Source: Rhizophagus irregularis (taxonomy: Eukaryota; Glomeromycota; Glomeromycetes; Glomerales; Glomeraceae). From it: 64,000 bases of DNA. The position numbers and the translations under genes are program-made. Positions 1-12,522 of the stretch are shown in pieces. Numbering within the stretch: position 1 is the stretch's first letter; each line of letters starts with the position of its first letter. The notes under the pieces are model-generated. The model saw only the letters and a program-made list of their open reading frames with translations, was not told where the DNA came from and did not search any database. The DNA lies in the NCBI RefSeq assembly GCF_026210795.1, contig NC_089436.1:2294001-2358000 (forward strand). Reading direction: 5' to 3'.

Positions 1-153
1 TGAAGATAAATGATACTTGGATCAAGCACTCCATAGCAATTATCTTTTTTCGTACACTGTATTACATTTTTACAAAGTACAAAGCGTACAAAGCCAATAC
101 CAAATAGACAGAAATCAGTAGCTGTTTTCTATACTACGATAATATTAAATAAA

Positions 154-408
154 CACACAAATTTTTTTAAAGATCGTACAAATATCGGTGACCGATATAT
201 ATTAGATAACGGATCGGTGACTAATAGTTTGGATATCGGACACTTGGTAATTTACATTTTTTTAACCATATTTGAAATTTGCGCATTATGTGACAAATCG
301 GGTACCCGATATGTTGTTAATATGTAAAAATGCCCGATATGTACCTAATTAGTCACCGATATATAGGTACCCGATATGTGTGAGATAGATCGTTTTTTGA
401 CCTGTGTA
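154..408. repeat. TIR MITE, ATCGGTGAC family, copy 1
   Basis: An inverted-repeat element with no ORF. The left arm carries ATCGGTGACTAATAG followed by GATATCGG. The right arm, read in reverse complement, carries ATCGGTGACTAATTAG followed by CATATCGG. The right end reads TTTTTTGACCTGTG next to TA. The left end (CACACAAATTTTTTTAAAGATCG) is a diverged version of the same terminus. A related, left-truncated copy lies at 12824-13013 and a short remnant at 31983-32043. Bases 1-153 before it show nothing I recognise. Confidence 0.6.
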
Positions 409-410
409 TG

Positions 411-433
411 TTTGTCTATAGTAAAATATCATC
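411..433 (+). repeat. 5' target-site duplication of LINE-1
   Basis: This 23-bp word, containing CTATAGTAAAATATC, recurs at 9881-9903 with one mismatch. A 20-bp version recurs at 9950-9969. The first two copies bracket the LINE-1 sequence, as expected for target-primed reverse transcription. Confidence 0.75.
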
Positions 434-541
434 AGACTCTCTCCTGAATTTTTCAAAAATGAAAATTTCCGACAAAAATATTTTTTTTATTATTTTTAAA
501 CTACTAATAAAATTTATATTCCCAACCCAAAGTCCTCTAAT

Positions 542-2488
542 ATGTCTGGTAACTATGCCAAGAGAGGCCGTGGAAGTTATAACCCTAACAGTAGAAAAGT
601 TTTCTGTCAAGAATGAAAAAATAATAATAACTCTGATAACTCAAGCTCCGATGGTGAAAACACTGTCCAGCAAAAACATAATCGTACGATTACCAAAAAT
701 TCTATGGATGAAGATTACATTGCCAACGTCCAGGCGGCTGATGTTGGAACCTCCTCCCCAAAAAAATCTGCTGTGCCAACTGCGTCCAGTCATGTCACGT
801 CTTCTGGAAATGTGGACGCGTCTATGCAGATCTAGTGGTGACTCTCGCCATAACCAGAGATGATTTTTAGGCTGCGGCTATGCCAAATGCTGCCAAATAA
901 TTTACTACTAATAAGGCTCTTATCGAGGCTGTTAATAATCTTTTTTAGAAACCTATGAGTCATACACTGGCAAAGCGCGTATGACTGGTTCTGGCCTTGT
1001 TATTCATTTCCATACAGCTGAAGCACGTGATATATGCGTTAGTTCCACCCATTCTGAGTTCCCTGATCTAATATTCCATGCACATGATCCTCGCCAACTC
1101 CAATCTAATGAAGATCTCTGAGCTATCCAAGTTACCGATATTCCGTTCTTTATTAAAAAAGACAACCTGATGGCTTATTTCAAGAAATTTGGAAATATTA
1201 CCTCCTGCTGCCTTTTTCTAGACCCAATGCAAAAGTACAGCAAACCCACATTGTATATGACAATGCTGATTCAATTGCCCGTTTTACTGATCAATAGGCC
1301 ATTTACTGTTTCTCCACCTGTCTCTGTATCACTCTGTGCTATTATTCCGTGAACCAAAGGCTGCGCGCCATCAATTTGTTGCCACCCTCACTCTAACGTT
1401 GAAGATATTAACCTTGCTCCCCTTACCCGTGAACTTGGCGCTAAAGCTGTCAACGTTTCGCTTTTCCTGAATTTCTACAAACCCAAACGATGGGCATATG
1501 TCACCTTCAATTCTTAGGAAACCATGGATGCTGCTATGAAACAAACTGTCAGCTTCCAAGGCAAGGTGCTTTTCTGGTCTTCCCCAGATAATTCTAACAA
1601 ACTTTGTCACAGATGTGGTAAACTAGGCTGTGCTCTGAATTTTTGTCCACTCAAGCTAACCAGAGGACGTACTTGTACTCGAGATCCAGTGGAAAAACTC
1701 AAAGAACGCTTTAATGTCAATCAACCTCATCACTCTAACTCCAATGTCAACACACGTCCTCGCTCCTGATCTCACTCAAAATCTAGAGATCATTCATCCT
1801 CTACTTCAAGACGTGATAATAACACTACAAATAGACATAATAATAATAATAATAATCATACCAATTCCAATCCCGCTTCTTCCCAACATGCTCGTCACAA
1901 CAGTAAAGAATGTTCGGTCTCTTTTTCCTCCTCTTCTCGTTCTACAGCACGTCCTTTGCCTCACCAAACCCTTAATTCTGCGTTATCTCTTGAAGATGCT
2001 AATAATATCCTAAACCTTCTACGCGAATTACAATGTGAAGTTGCTAACTTTCACAAACGCATCTCTGCTCTCAAACTTGCAGACCAGCAGATGACTCAGA
2101 TTGAATCACACCTTGGCCTCGATCCAATTCCTACACCCAATGAACCTGACTTGGATCTCATGCAAGAAGACGCTCCTATATCCCATGTTCCACTCAACAT
2201 TCAGCCTTCAGCTAAATCTTCCTCACCTCCAAAAAGTATTTTAACGCAGCCTTGACCACCCTCAACTACCATTGCTCCTACCACACCACACTCCCCTTTT
2301 CTGCTTTTCCCCAATGCTCCTCTTTCCACTCCTACATCCTCCATGCAAGAAGAAATTAATGATCTCAAGAATAGTAGAGTTGTTATTGAAAGCAAATTGG
2401 ACTTGCTCACTGGAAGTATTCATAAGTTCATTAGCTCCATTGGTGGCGCTCCCCCGGATCAAGCTGGTTCAGCTTCTTCCGTTTAATT
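542..2488 (+). pseudogene. LINE-1 ORF1 (gag-like), degenerate
   Basis: The likely start is ATG 542 (MSGNYAKRGRGSYNPNSRK), giving a basic, Asn/Ser-rich N-terminus. The middle part (about 1080-1550) has an RRM-like run including VTDIPFFIKKDNLMAYF and FGNITSC. A CCHC zinc knuckle follows at 1603-1650 (LCHRCGKLGCALNFCPL). After it come an Arg/Ser/Asn-rich stretch and a C-terminal helical region up to 2485 (SSIGGAPPDQAGSASSV). The protein would bind the element RNA in a cytoplasmic RNP. The frame is broken by several stops, for example TGA at about 631 and 1120. LINE-2 carries the same domain order at 17735-19815. Confidence 0.75.
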
Positions 2489-5328
2489 TTCTTCTTTCCA
2501 TTTTATCTCCCTGACTATTTTTATCATTGTGTTCTAATGTCGGACAATAATTTTAATTATGACACTTTTGTACGAAACCCTCCTAATTTTGATAATGTTA
2601 CTGAAATTTTTTCATATGAATCTTTATTTTCTTCTCCCAGTAACACTTCCTCTATCCCCAATTCATTTAATATTTCTTCTTTTAATGTTAATGGCCTTAA
2701 ATGCATGGTCAAACTAAAATAGAACAAACTTCTTCTTTCTTTTCTCTTAAACATATTTCTTTTGGTGGTATAGTTGATACCCATCTTCACCCTAAACAAA
2801 TGAAGTTTTTATCCAAACGTATTGTTAATTATACTATATTTTCTTCGGAATTGGATACTTCTAAACAAATTCTTTCCTCTGGTGGTGTTTCTCTTTTTAT
2901 TGAAAATTCCCTTGCTTCTCATGTTCAAGATTTTAAATCTCATTCCTCGCGTTTGCTCTCTGTTGATTTATATTTTAAAGGCAACGTGAAATTGCGCATA
3001 TTTGTTGTTTATATTCCCCTCCTGCTGAAAGTGCTTTGTGCTCTGACACTATTGATTTGCTTATTCAACAACTTGTTCTTACTAATAAGCAAGCTGGCTT
3101 TTATCATGCTATTTGATGTGATTTTAATATGCATTTAGATAAATATTATCCTATTTATTTTAATCTACCTCAACTTGCTTCTAAGCATATTCACCGATTA
3201 TTTTATCATCTCCTTTCTCATGGATATGAAGACTATACTCCTATTAATCTTTCTGATTCCTTAGGTACCTTTCATCGCAATGACCAAATTACACATGTTG
3301 ATTATGTATGGTCTTGCCTTCTTCTCAAAGGATTCGCTTTCACTGCCTGCATCTTTGATGCCCAAGACATTTGTACATTTGATCATAATCCTGTTATTAC
3401 ATATTATGATATGTCTTTATTATTTGCTTCTACCAAATTGGCTCGCGCTTGACAACTTAAACGCCAAACCCGCTGCGTCTTCAAATTCGATTCTGTTACT
3501 GAATCCCAATGGACAGAATTCACTGATAAAGCCGTTTTATGTGACGTCTTACCTTCAACCTTTTCCTCCTGGCATATCAATCAAATGTGCGAATATCTCC
3601 AATCATGTATCCTTAAAGCTGCCAAAGCTACTTTACCTTCTTCTCCAGTTGGCAATAATTATACTCCCAAGATCCCTAAGGAACTGGAAATATTAACTCA
3701 ACATTATCAGGTTTTAAATCGCCTAATGCACTCAATACGTCTGCTGCGCAAATATCCTTTAACTTATTCTGCCGCTTACGAACATAAGTGGTCTATTCAT
3801 TTGATTAGACTTCAAAAAATTCTTCACTTGTATAAGAAAGTTTTCGCTTTCATTCCTACTTTACCCGTTTCTATTTCATCATGTCGACAAGATGATTTTA
3901 AATCACTTCTTGAAATTTTATCCAACATCTCAAAATCCTTACGGGGATTTCATTTGCTTCAAGAAAAAGAATTTCAAGACTCTTCCATCCGTGCTCGTTT
4001 GGATGACAGAAATAATAATTTTGAAACTGATCTTTCTTCCTTTATCAATTCAGCACTTTCTTGCACTCATCGTTGTATTACTTTGGACTGTGTCTTTTTG
4101 GACCATCCCACTCATCCTCAACTCCTCACTGATCCCAAGGACATTGAGTTGACTATTTCCAAAACTTTATGCTGATTAAGTCCAACCCTCCTACCTCTAT
4201 CAATGCATTACCAGATAGATGGTCCTCTGCATATCAACCTATGGATGATGTGTCCTCCTCCATCTATGATTCTTTGATGAATCCCTACTCTTGACGAATG
4301 GTTATCCACAGTGTCCTCATTTTGATCCAAGCCTGCCTCTCCAAAGCTGATATTCCCGACTTATGGTGACAAGCAATGGTTTTTCCCATCCCCAAACCTC
4401 ACGAATGGAAGTGTCAATTAAAAAACACTTGTCCTATCACCTTACTTGAAGTGATTAAAAAATCTCTTGTCAAACTTTTCTACAATCGCCTTTCTGCTAT
4501 TTTGGCCTCACATGATGTTCTTAAAGGTGGAAACTTCGCTGGTCTACCTGGTCGTTCTTGCCGTGACCCTATCATTACCTTAACCATGATGCTGATGTTA
4601 ACAAAAACCCACTTTGGATACTTTCTCACAATGTTACGGTTTGCTCTTGAACATATACACCTTCCTGCTTCTGCAGTCAAATTTATCCTTTCACTTTTCA
4701 TGAAACGCACCAACAGCGTTTTCACTGCTCATGGATCTACTCCTGCTTATAGGGTTCGCATTGGTATTGACCAAGGCGAAGTTATTTCCCATCTTTTATG
4801 GGTTATTTATATTGATCCTTTACTTACTGTTTTGAAGAACGAAAAGATGGACCCTTATGTTCTTTCTACACCCTCTTTAATTGCCTCTCAAGATTCTTTT
4901 CCTGATTTGCTGATCAATAATTTAGTATTTATGGATGACTCGACCTGCAAAGCTCTCTGCCAAACAAGTCGTGTATTCACATAATGCCGTTCTTATTCCA
5001 AAACTTGAATATCGGATGCAAATTACTCAGTATACATTCTGTTGTCAAGCTTTGGGTTTGATTAATTTGTTTGCTCATCAACGACAATGTCATATTACTA
5101 ATTTATTTTTAATGGCTAATTCTTATTCTTTTATTCAATCTCTTTTTATATACACTGGCCTACAAAAAGTATTCAGATTTTTTTTTTATTTATAAAATTT
5201 ATATGTAAAATTTATAATTTTATGTACATATAAAAAATTTTTTCGTACTTATTAATTGACAAATAAATTTTATTATATTAAAATATAAAATATAAAGTTA
5301 TTATACGAAAAATATTATAGCTAAAAAA

Positions 5329-7028
5329 TTAATATTTAGTATGGCCACCTTTGGCTTTAATTACTGCTTTAACCCGATTAGGCATACTTAAAATTAGGCT
5401 ATATCATGTTTCAATAGTGATTTTCCGCCATTCCTCTTGTACTGCCCAATTAACTCCTGTTTAGACTTAGGCAAAGCTTTTTTTTAAGAACCTGATAATC
5501 CAAATAGTTCTACAGGTTTTCGATCGGGTTTAGATCAGGGCTCTGTGCCACCCAGTCTAAAATCGGAATACTATGCGTTCTCATCCACCAAACACTGTAA
5601 GTTGAAGTATGACAAGATGCTCCATCTTGTTGAAAAATGGAGTTAGGGTAATTGTCAACCCATGGGATAAAATGGTTAGCCAGAATATTAACGTATTCAT
5701 CAGAATCCATATTTACCTCCACTACAACCAAAAAACCAACTCCATGCCAACCAAAACACCCCAAAACATTACTGATCCTCCCCCAAACTTAACTGTAGGT
5801 TGAATACAATCTTTATTGTATGTTTCTCCAGGACTTCTCCATACTCTTGCTTGACCATCTGATTGAAAAAGAGCAAATCTTGACTCATCTGACCATACCA
5901 CTTGTTTCCACTCCTCTATCCAATTTTTTTTTTCTTTACACTATTTCAAACGGTCAGTTCGATGTTTTGCAGTCAAATGAGGTTTTTTTCGGACAGTATA
6001 ACTTCCAAGACCTTCACTATGAAGGCAACTTCTGATTGTATTATGGTGTAAAGTTGCGTCAAGACTGGTATTTAGCCTGTTTGTCACATCACCTAAAGGA
6101 GAAAACCGGTCAGTTCGGATTAGGGATAGAAATCAATTCTAATTTTGAGAATCGATTATAGAATCGACTAATCGCGATTAACCGAATCTTAAAATTCGAT
6201 TTAAAAATTCGATTTTCGGTTTCGATTAATCGATTCTAATCGATATTATGTACATAAAAATCATGACATTTGGGATGTCACAATTTGGATGATCATGGTT
6301 TTTACGTAAAATCGAAATTTTTTTTATTCTTTTAATATTTACATTATGATTGTCACTCTTGAAAATGGTCAATTTGGCTAATAATCATGAATTTTCATTC
6401 AATAGGCCAAATCGACCACTTTCTAAGTCAAATTGACCAATTTTAACCATTAAAAATAGTTTCACTTAAGCAAAAGCCTTTGTGCAGTAATAAACGCGTG
6501 TATTCCCTATTGATTGTTAGTTTTGTACCGCCTTGTAACCAAAAAATTCTAAGTTACACGAAGTTAATTCCGGCCGAGCTTTAATGCCAGCCGGAATTAA
6601 AATTTTATTTAATCGTTAAAACACAAATTTTTTATATTATTTTAAGCCAAACAAACAATTGACTAAGACCATAAAAGGTCATAAGAATGAAAAAATTGTT
6701 TAGGCGTCAGATTCGATTTTTTTATGCGATTTTCGATTAATCGATTCAGAAACGATTTTCGATTAATTCGACTATTGCAGAATCGATTCCAATCCCTAGT
6801 TCGGATGATACGTTTTAAAGCTCGGGTATCACGTTCAGTGAGAACTTTTGGTCTTCTAGAACGTTTCTTAGGTTCTGTAGAACCTGTTTCTTTATACTTT
6901 TTTATAATATCATTTACAGTACTGGTCGGAATACCAAACTGAGTAGAAATAACTCTTTGCCTGATACCACTAAGATATGCGCCAATAATTCGTTTCCGGT
7001 GGGTCTTTGAAACTTCTTTTCCACGCAT
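5329..7028 (-). pseudogene. Tc1 transposase, interrupted
   Basis: It starts at ATG 7028 (MRGKEVSKTHRKRIIGAYLS) with paired-like helix-turn-helix motifs (QRVISTQFGIPTSTVNDIIK) and a basic linker (KKRSRRPK). The catalytic part continues after the nested MITE. QDGASCHTS at about 5645-5620 carries the second Asp and QSPDLNPIEN at about 5545-5515 carries the Glu. The two are 34 residues apart, which is the Tc1 signature. The C-terminus ends VIKAKGGHTKY at 5331. The protein would cut and paste the element at TA sites. The MITE at 6121-6798 plus stops after PIENL make it non-functional. Confidence 0.85.
6121..6798. mobile_element. hAT-type MITE with CGATTAATCG-rich arms
   Basis: A perfect 8-bp target duplication GTTCGGAT lies at 6113-6120 and 6799-6806. 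The termini TAGGGATAGAAATCAATTC and, in reverse complement, TAGGGATTGGAATCGATTC form the TIR. Both arms are rich in the palindromic word CGATTAATCG. No coding capacity is seen. The core includes a short palindrome, AATTCCGGC with GCCGGAATT, near 6567-6598. The MITE splits the Tc1 transposase between its DNA-binding and catalytic parts. Confidence 0.9.
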
Positions 7029-7526
7029 TTAAAACTAGAAGAGGAGTGAAAAATAAATATTTTGTTATCTCCTTTATTTATATGTGTGATAGGGAGAAAT
7101 CGCCGATTGTAACACAGAGGCGCAAAATCACGTGATGAAAATCTGAATACTTTTTGTAGGCCAGTGTATAGATTGTGTTTACTTCAATATAATTTTTTGA
7201 TTCCTATTTCTCCCCTTTTAATTAAGGACTGGTCTATCTGGTCTTCTCTTCTTTCTTTCAAGAAGGATTATATTGTATGCATTATTGCTCTCTTGAATTC
7301 TACTCTCTTTCGCTTGTCTCAAGCTCAACTGTCAAAGCTGCCAAATTTATCTTCATTTGATGGTTACATCCCTTTATTTGAATGCATGACACCCAAAGCT
7401 TTCAAAGCTTATTATCATATCTTACGTAAATGACAGCTGTTTTATTTATCTCACCTTGTAACTCCTCAAGGCACCCATTTAATCTCTTGGAAGGCTTATT
7501 ATGATAATTTGGTTGGAGGTCATATT

Positions 7527-7770
7527 TAAGGTTGCTTGCCGAAACCTAGGGGTTTAGGCAAGATGGCGTTTCACCAAAAAGTGAAATTCTGCTGAAACTA
7601 TATTAAAGTTATATTAAAAAACTGGCGAAACTTTGGAGAAAGGCGAAACTGCCGAAACTTATTATAAATGTCAAAACTGCTGAAACTCTGCCGAAACTAT
7701 AATAAATCTATAGTAAAATTTTGATGAAACTAATCGTAGGATTTTGAAGAGGTTTAGACAAGCAACCTTA
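7527..7770 (+). mobile_element. TAAGGTTGCTTG MITE, copy 1 (hAT type)
   Basis: A 244-bp element beginning TAAGGTTGCTTGCCGAAACC and ending GGTTTAGACAAGCAACCTTA. It is flanked by perfect 8-bp duplications GTCATATT at 7519-7526 and 7771-7778. The interior repeats CCGAAACT-like words. Other copies lie at 34972-35216 (inverted), 35738-35970 and 50256-50499. Confidence 0.95.
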
Positions 7771-9880
7771 GTCATATTCCTTATTGGTATAAAGATATCC
7801 AACGACAAACCACTACTCCTGATACTAATAATCGTTTAATTGATGAATACATCATCCCTCTACCTGCGAACGACTCCTCATTCTATGAATTTGAATCCTG
7901 ACTTTCTTCTCCTCCTACTACCATGAACTGGATTGTCATGTTGAATGAATTTGGTTCTCCTTTCTTTGGTAAAAGACTTTTGGTTCAAGGATTTCTCCTG
8001 ATTGCGAATCCTTGCCTGGTGACCTCATTAAACCTTTTCCCTGCCCTAGTTGTGCTGCTCATACTCCTTTACTTCCTTCTAAAAGACGGAATGCTGATTT
8101 AACTCTTTGCACACCAAAGGTCTCTTTACAACATTTGCTTTTACGTGGGCTGATATAGAAGATGGTGTTTGTCTCCATTATAATAGATGGGATATTGTTC
8201 CTGATTTTTCTGCTGTAGACGCCATTGAGGTTCCTGTTATCCCTACCACTATTGAATCCTCAGCTGCCACTGTCTTTGTTAACTCTCCTTTAATCCCTTC
8301 TATGGATTCACGATACATCTTTTTCACTAATGGGTCACTTATTAGCTTAGGAACTCCTGATGTCTCTATAGGCTGGTCTTGGATGCAAATTGTACCAGAT
8401 GCTGCTTTCCCAACTCTATTGCTACTTATGCACATGGCATTATTTGGGATAATCCCTCTTATCTATGCAGTTTTAACTATCACTCCTCGCGACTCAGAAG
8501 TTACTATTTATACTGACTCGCAAACTGCCATTGATGGCCTCTGAAGTTGTTTTTCTTCTACCTACTCTAATAGCCGGCTTTATTATAAAACTACGAACTT
8601 TTAAGGCCCATTCTGGCAATTATTTGAATGATTTTGCTGTGGCCAACACTGCTTATACTTCTCCATCCAGTATTTTGATCTCTGGCTTGGATCTTGCTTC
8701 TGCCCACGATTTTGTCTTAACCTATGATAACAATGTCATCTGCGAATCCAATCCGAGACATCTTCTTAAGAAACGCAGTTGATGCGTAATTTATTACAAT
8801 TAACACGTTTTCACTTTACTTCTTTATCATCATCCAATATAGATTATATTGTTGATTGGGATCTCACTTGGTTTACTTTGAAATTTGAACCTTCTCATGA
8901 CGCATCTTTCACTTATGAACATGCTTCGCGGCACCACACCTTCAAATTTAAACTTTTCTTGGATGAATTACCCATGTTGGAAAAGCTTAAAAGAGCACGT
9001 CCAGACTTATACATGGACGAATTAACTTGTCGTTCCTGTATCGACCACATGGAAGATTTAATGCACCTGTTTATGTGCAAAAGACGTCACTTACCTATGC
9101 ATCAAATCCTCCAATCTTATCAAAATCATTTGATCTCCAAAATTCAAGAAGCTGGAAAATTGGCTAACATTGATCCTGCTCCGTTTATTATTAAACTCAC
9201 CTCTCTCTTATGCTGGTCCTTTTCCTATACAAATTAGTCCTCCTATGCCCTTGTCCGTGGTTGTCTACCCAAGCTCTTTGTTGACTTATTTGTCGACTTG
9301 TCTATTCCTTGAAATTCTGCAATAAAGGTTATCGCTGCTATCCATAACAATTTTGTTCAAAAATTCAGAAAACGAATTTGGAATTCGTGTTCTTATGAGA
9401 CCTATCAATGGGAAAACGCGATGAATATTACTTATAAGTTGAAATCTACTCCAAGGCTGTCTAATTTGCCACTGTCAACCTACATGATTCACGTGACTCT
9501 AGTACCGATTGGTTGAAAAACTCGATGAAATATGGTTTGCCTTGGTTTAATCACTTTTCAGGTTTTATGGGTCGTCTAACGGTGCTACTTAATAACAGCT
9601 TTTGCAGGATGGAGTGTCAATTTTTATAGTGGGCGCGCTATTCGTTATTTTGTTAGCATAGTTGCTTCTACTTTGGTTGGAATATATCAAGGGGGAAGAT
9701 CTGGGGAAATTTAGTGTAATGCGATTTTTCTTTTTTAGATTAATTTTTTTTTACTTTATTTTTTCTTAGGAGACTATATAGCTTTGTTTTTAGTTAGTTT
9801 TATTTTTTATTTTTCTTTTTATTTTTGTAAATTGTAAAGTTCGAATAAATTTAATAAAGATAAAGGCTACTATGCCATAT

Positions 9881-9903
9881 TTGCCTATAGTAAAATATCA
9901 TCC
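9881..9903 (+). repeat. 3' target-site duplication of LINE-1
   Basis: It matches 411-433 except for one C/T difference and directly follows the LINE-1 3' tail. Confidence 0.75.
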
Positions 9904-9969
9904 AAAGTGACTTACGGCATTAATTAATAAAATTCAAGCTCAAGCTATGTTTGTCTATAGTAAAATATC
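9904..9969. repeat. 46-bp insert followed by a third copy of the target word
   Basis: Forty-six bases (starting CAAAGTGACTTACGG) separate the LINE-1 3' TSD from a third copy of the same target word at 9950-9969. The simplest reading is an earlier, severely 5'-truncated retroinsertion at the same site, which made its own duplication. The insert is too short to classify. Confidence 0.5.
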
Positions 9970-11396
9970 GGATAGATATTATACATTTATCAGATAGTGC
10001 CGATATACAGTACATGTCTAAAGTATACCTAATAGGCTTAATAGGCTAATAGCTATAATTTACTGATTTTATTATTGAACGCATATCAAAAATGATATTT
10101 ATTTAATGCAATAATATGAATGCTAATAAATTTATAATTTAAATTCAATTATAATATTAATTTATTTATTTAATTGTTAATTAATTACAAATAAATAAAA
10201 TTACAAAAAATCATATAAAAATTATTCTAGCTATATAAAAAATTAGAATTATGTGTATCAAATATATTTTTATCTGTTTAATATTTAAAAGAAAGAAATA
10301 GAAATAGTAAAGTATTTTAGTAATAAAGATATTAGTATGAATAATATTAAACAAAATTGTTAAAGAAAAGGAATAGTATTAGAAAATGTTAGTAAAAAAA
10401 AAGAAAAATAAAATGGATAGAAAATGTTAGTATGTTTAGTAGTATTAGTAGAAACAAACGTTAGATTAGAAAAAAGAAAGAGTATTAAAAAAAATATTAA
10501 TAATATAAATAAAATTAGTAAAAAATATACCTTTATATTTATTCCAGTTTTATTACACCTCTTTTTTTGAAGTTTGCTATTTAAAGAGAAAATAGATCTT
10601 GTTATTATATTTTTTTTAATAAAATAAAAAAATAAATATTTAAGATTTGGGATTAGATCCGGATGACCATTTAGAAATAGGATCAGATCACTAGATACAA
10701 ATACCTTTTTCTGAGTTTTATTAAATTGGCCATTTTTGGTTTTTTTGATTTTATTGAATTGGCCGTTTTAGATTTTATTAAATCAGATACAGAGGTAGAG
10801 ATTTCAATTTTAGTTTTTTTGGATTTTATTAAATCAGACACGGAGGCAGAAGTTTCAATTTTACTTTTCTTGGGTTTTACTAAATTAGAAACAGAGGTAG
10901 AGGTTTAAAGGTTTCAATTTTACTTTTTTTATTATTCATTTTGTATTTTATGAAATAGCTAAGAAAGTTAAGGTTACAATTACTCAAATGAAAAGTACGC
11001 TTATTAAAAAATTTTCAAAAAAATCATCAATTCAATTTTCCGAAATCAGGTTCTTCAACACTTTTTTAGGATCAGGAACAAGTTTGCGTTCAATTCTTCA
11101 ATTTTGTGTTCAACCTTTCTTTTAGGATCAGATACACATTCAATTCTTTCTTAAGATTAAGATTAGTTTTGCATTTAATTCCTATTTCAAAATCAGTTTT
11201 GCGTTTTTGGTAAGATAAAATAAACGTTTAATTATTCTTTTAGATCAGATTCACGTGCAGTTCTTCAAAATCAAGTTCACGTATCTCGTATTACTCATTC
11301 GCGTAGTCAAATCTCAACAACTTCAAAATCTATAAATTTGCTTACAAATCTTTTTTCACAAATTCCTTTTCTCATTCAAAGCAATCAAAGTAGGCA
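9970..11396. other. AT-rich intergenic DNA
   Basis: No gene is seen apart from the minisatellite at 10735-10915. The stretch is A/T-rich with many stops in all frames. Its last 300 bases, which run up to the ATG of the next pseudogene, are less AT-rich and could hold its promoter. Confidence 0.6.
10735..10915 (+). repeat. 51-bp minisatellite with an open frame
   Basis: Three to four degenerate units of about 51 bp carry GATTTTATTAAATCAGA and GAGGTAGAGATTTCAATTTT. In one frame each unit reads DFIKSDTEVEISIL followed by two or three residues. Whether it is translated cannot be told. It may be a decayed repetitive coding region. Confidence 0.6.
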
Positions 11397-12522
11397 ATGA
11401 TGGATAGTGATCAAGAATTTACCTCCTCATCTTCCTCGTCCTTGTCAGACAATGCTATTCATTTGAATCAAAATATGTATCGAACAATTAAAGTAAGTAT
11501 TTTTTTATTATCTGTCATTGAATTTTTCCAAATATTTACGTTTATTTATTATTTATAGAAAGAAGTCTTTATCTGAGTAGATTCTGAATTAAAGAATATA
11601 TATGAGATCGATAGTGAACGTACGTGGCTTGAGCAGAAAGAAACTATCATTACAAAATTACTTCCACTGCTTTATAAGTTAGTCAACAAAAAGTATAATG
11701 TTTCAAATAGTGATATCTTAAAGATGTTACATGGACGTTGGCATTCATGCCATCATGTAAACAATATAAAGAAGCAAGGTGAAAATGGATAGGAGGAGAT
11801 TAAAGAAGAATTTAAGAACTATGGACATTAGTAACCATTTTATTAATATGAAGTGGGAATTTAGTTAATTTTATTTAATTTTATAATTATTTATTATTAT
11901 TAGAAAAAAAAAAAAGAGCTCAAGCAGCAAACTATTTAATAGAAAATAATGATAAATACATTCGTAGATATCCAGAAAAGGAGCTTGTACAAATTCTTAA
12001 GGAATTTGGTTATCATTCAGAGGAGTAGGAGGAAACCGATTCTGATGAAGAAAATGATATAATTGGTGAAGAATCTGCTGTTAAAGAAAAGACAATGTCA
12101 ATTCATATATATGAAACATGGTGGCGTTCTTCTGCAGTATGTACCATATATTTACGATTATTTTATTTATTTTATTTATTAATAGTAATTATTTATTAAA
12201 GCTTCAGCATTTATTACATGATCGGATTGATCCAACCGTTGAAAAACTGAGGAAAAAACCTCAAATTCTAAAAATTAAAAGAGTTTAAAGATGTAAAACA
12301 ACAACAAGTATGCTTCCAGTGGATGCACCAAATTGGTGTCTGACTGACGAGGCTTTTAAAAGATTTAATCGCTCAACAAATGAAATTTCAACATATGATT
12401 ATAATACTGATCAAGATGAAGAAAGTGACAAATATCATAATAATGAATATGAAAATAAAAAAATAAAAAATAAAAAAACAAAAAAAACAAAAAAAAGGGT
12501 AAAAAAACATAAAAATAATTAA
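11397..12522 (+). pseudogene. Unrecognised multi-exon gene, decayed
   Basis: It starts at ATG 11397 (MMDSDQEFTSSSSSSLSDN). A first intron fits 11493-11558 (GTAAGT to TTTATAG). Exon 2 (KEVFI, stop, VDSELKNIYEIDSERTWLEQ) contains HGRWHSCHHVNNIKKQGENG. A further intron ends at the TTATTAG before 11910, giving the exon RAQAANYLIENNDKYIRRYP and a later acidic run EETDSDEENDIIGEESAV. The last exon ends in a very basic tail (KKTKKTKKRVKKHKNN) at 12519. At least four in-frame stops interrupt it (near 11574, 11790, 12029 and 12286). I do not recognise a domain. An acidic/basic protein acting in the nucleus is possible, but that is only inferred from composition. Confidence 0.5.

Larger units (their letters stand above)
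5151..7168 (-). mobile_element. Tc1-type DNA transposon inside LINE-1
   Basis: Terminal inverted repeats begin CACTGGCCTACAAAAAGTAT and are matched in reverse complement at 7139-7166. The element is flanked by TA on both sides (5149-5150 and 7169-7170). It encodes a minus-strand DD34E transposase and carries a nested hAT-type MITE at 6121-6798. LINE-1 coding sequence resumes on either side, so this insertion is younger than LINE-1. Confidence 0.9.
2537..9237 (+). pseudogene. LINE-1 ORF2 (endonuclease, RT, RNase H), interrupted
   Basis: The reading is pieced together across frames. APE-type endonuclease: SSFNVNGLK at 2670-2700, CDFNMHLD at about 3117-3136, HVDYVWS at 3294-3314 and TFDHNPV at 3375-3395. 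Reverse transcriptase: AMVFPIPKPHEW at 4372-4407, NFAGLPGRSC near 4530-4560, IDQGEVIS near 4767-4790 and the FMDDS catalytic box at 4927-4941. About 130 residues between FMDDS and the thumb appear deleted compared with LINE-2. RNase H: IFFTNGSLISLG at 8308-8343 and VTIYTDSQTAIDGL at 8503-8544. A C-terminal Cys/His motif (CRSC, then HLFMC) lies at 9028-9079. Many stops and frameshifts occur. The Tc1 element sits between the RT thumb and the RNase H region. Confidence 0.8.
434..9880 (+). mobile_element. LINE-1: full-length but decayed non-LTR retrotransposon
   Basis: A LINE-type retrotransposon with gag (542-2488) and a pol ORF encoding APE endonuclease, RT, RNase H and a C-terminal CCHC-like motif (2537-9237). 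It ends in an AT-rich tail (AATAAATTTAATAAAG) near 9845-9860. It is bounded by 23-bp duplications at 411-433 and 9881-9903. It has been split by a Tc1 transposon at 5151-7168 and a hAT-type MITE at 7527-7770. Domain order fits the I/Tad group of LINEs. All ORFs carry stops and frameshifts, so the copy is dead. Its 5' boundary is taken from the TSD, not from a known consensus. Confidence 0.85.
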
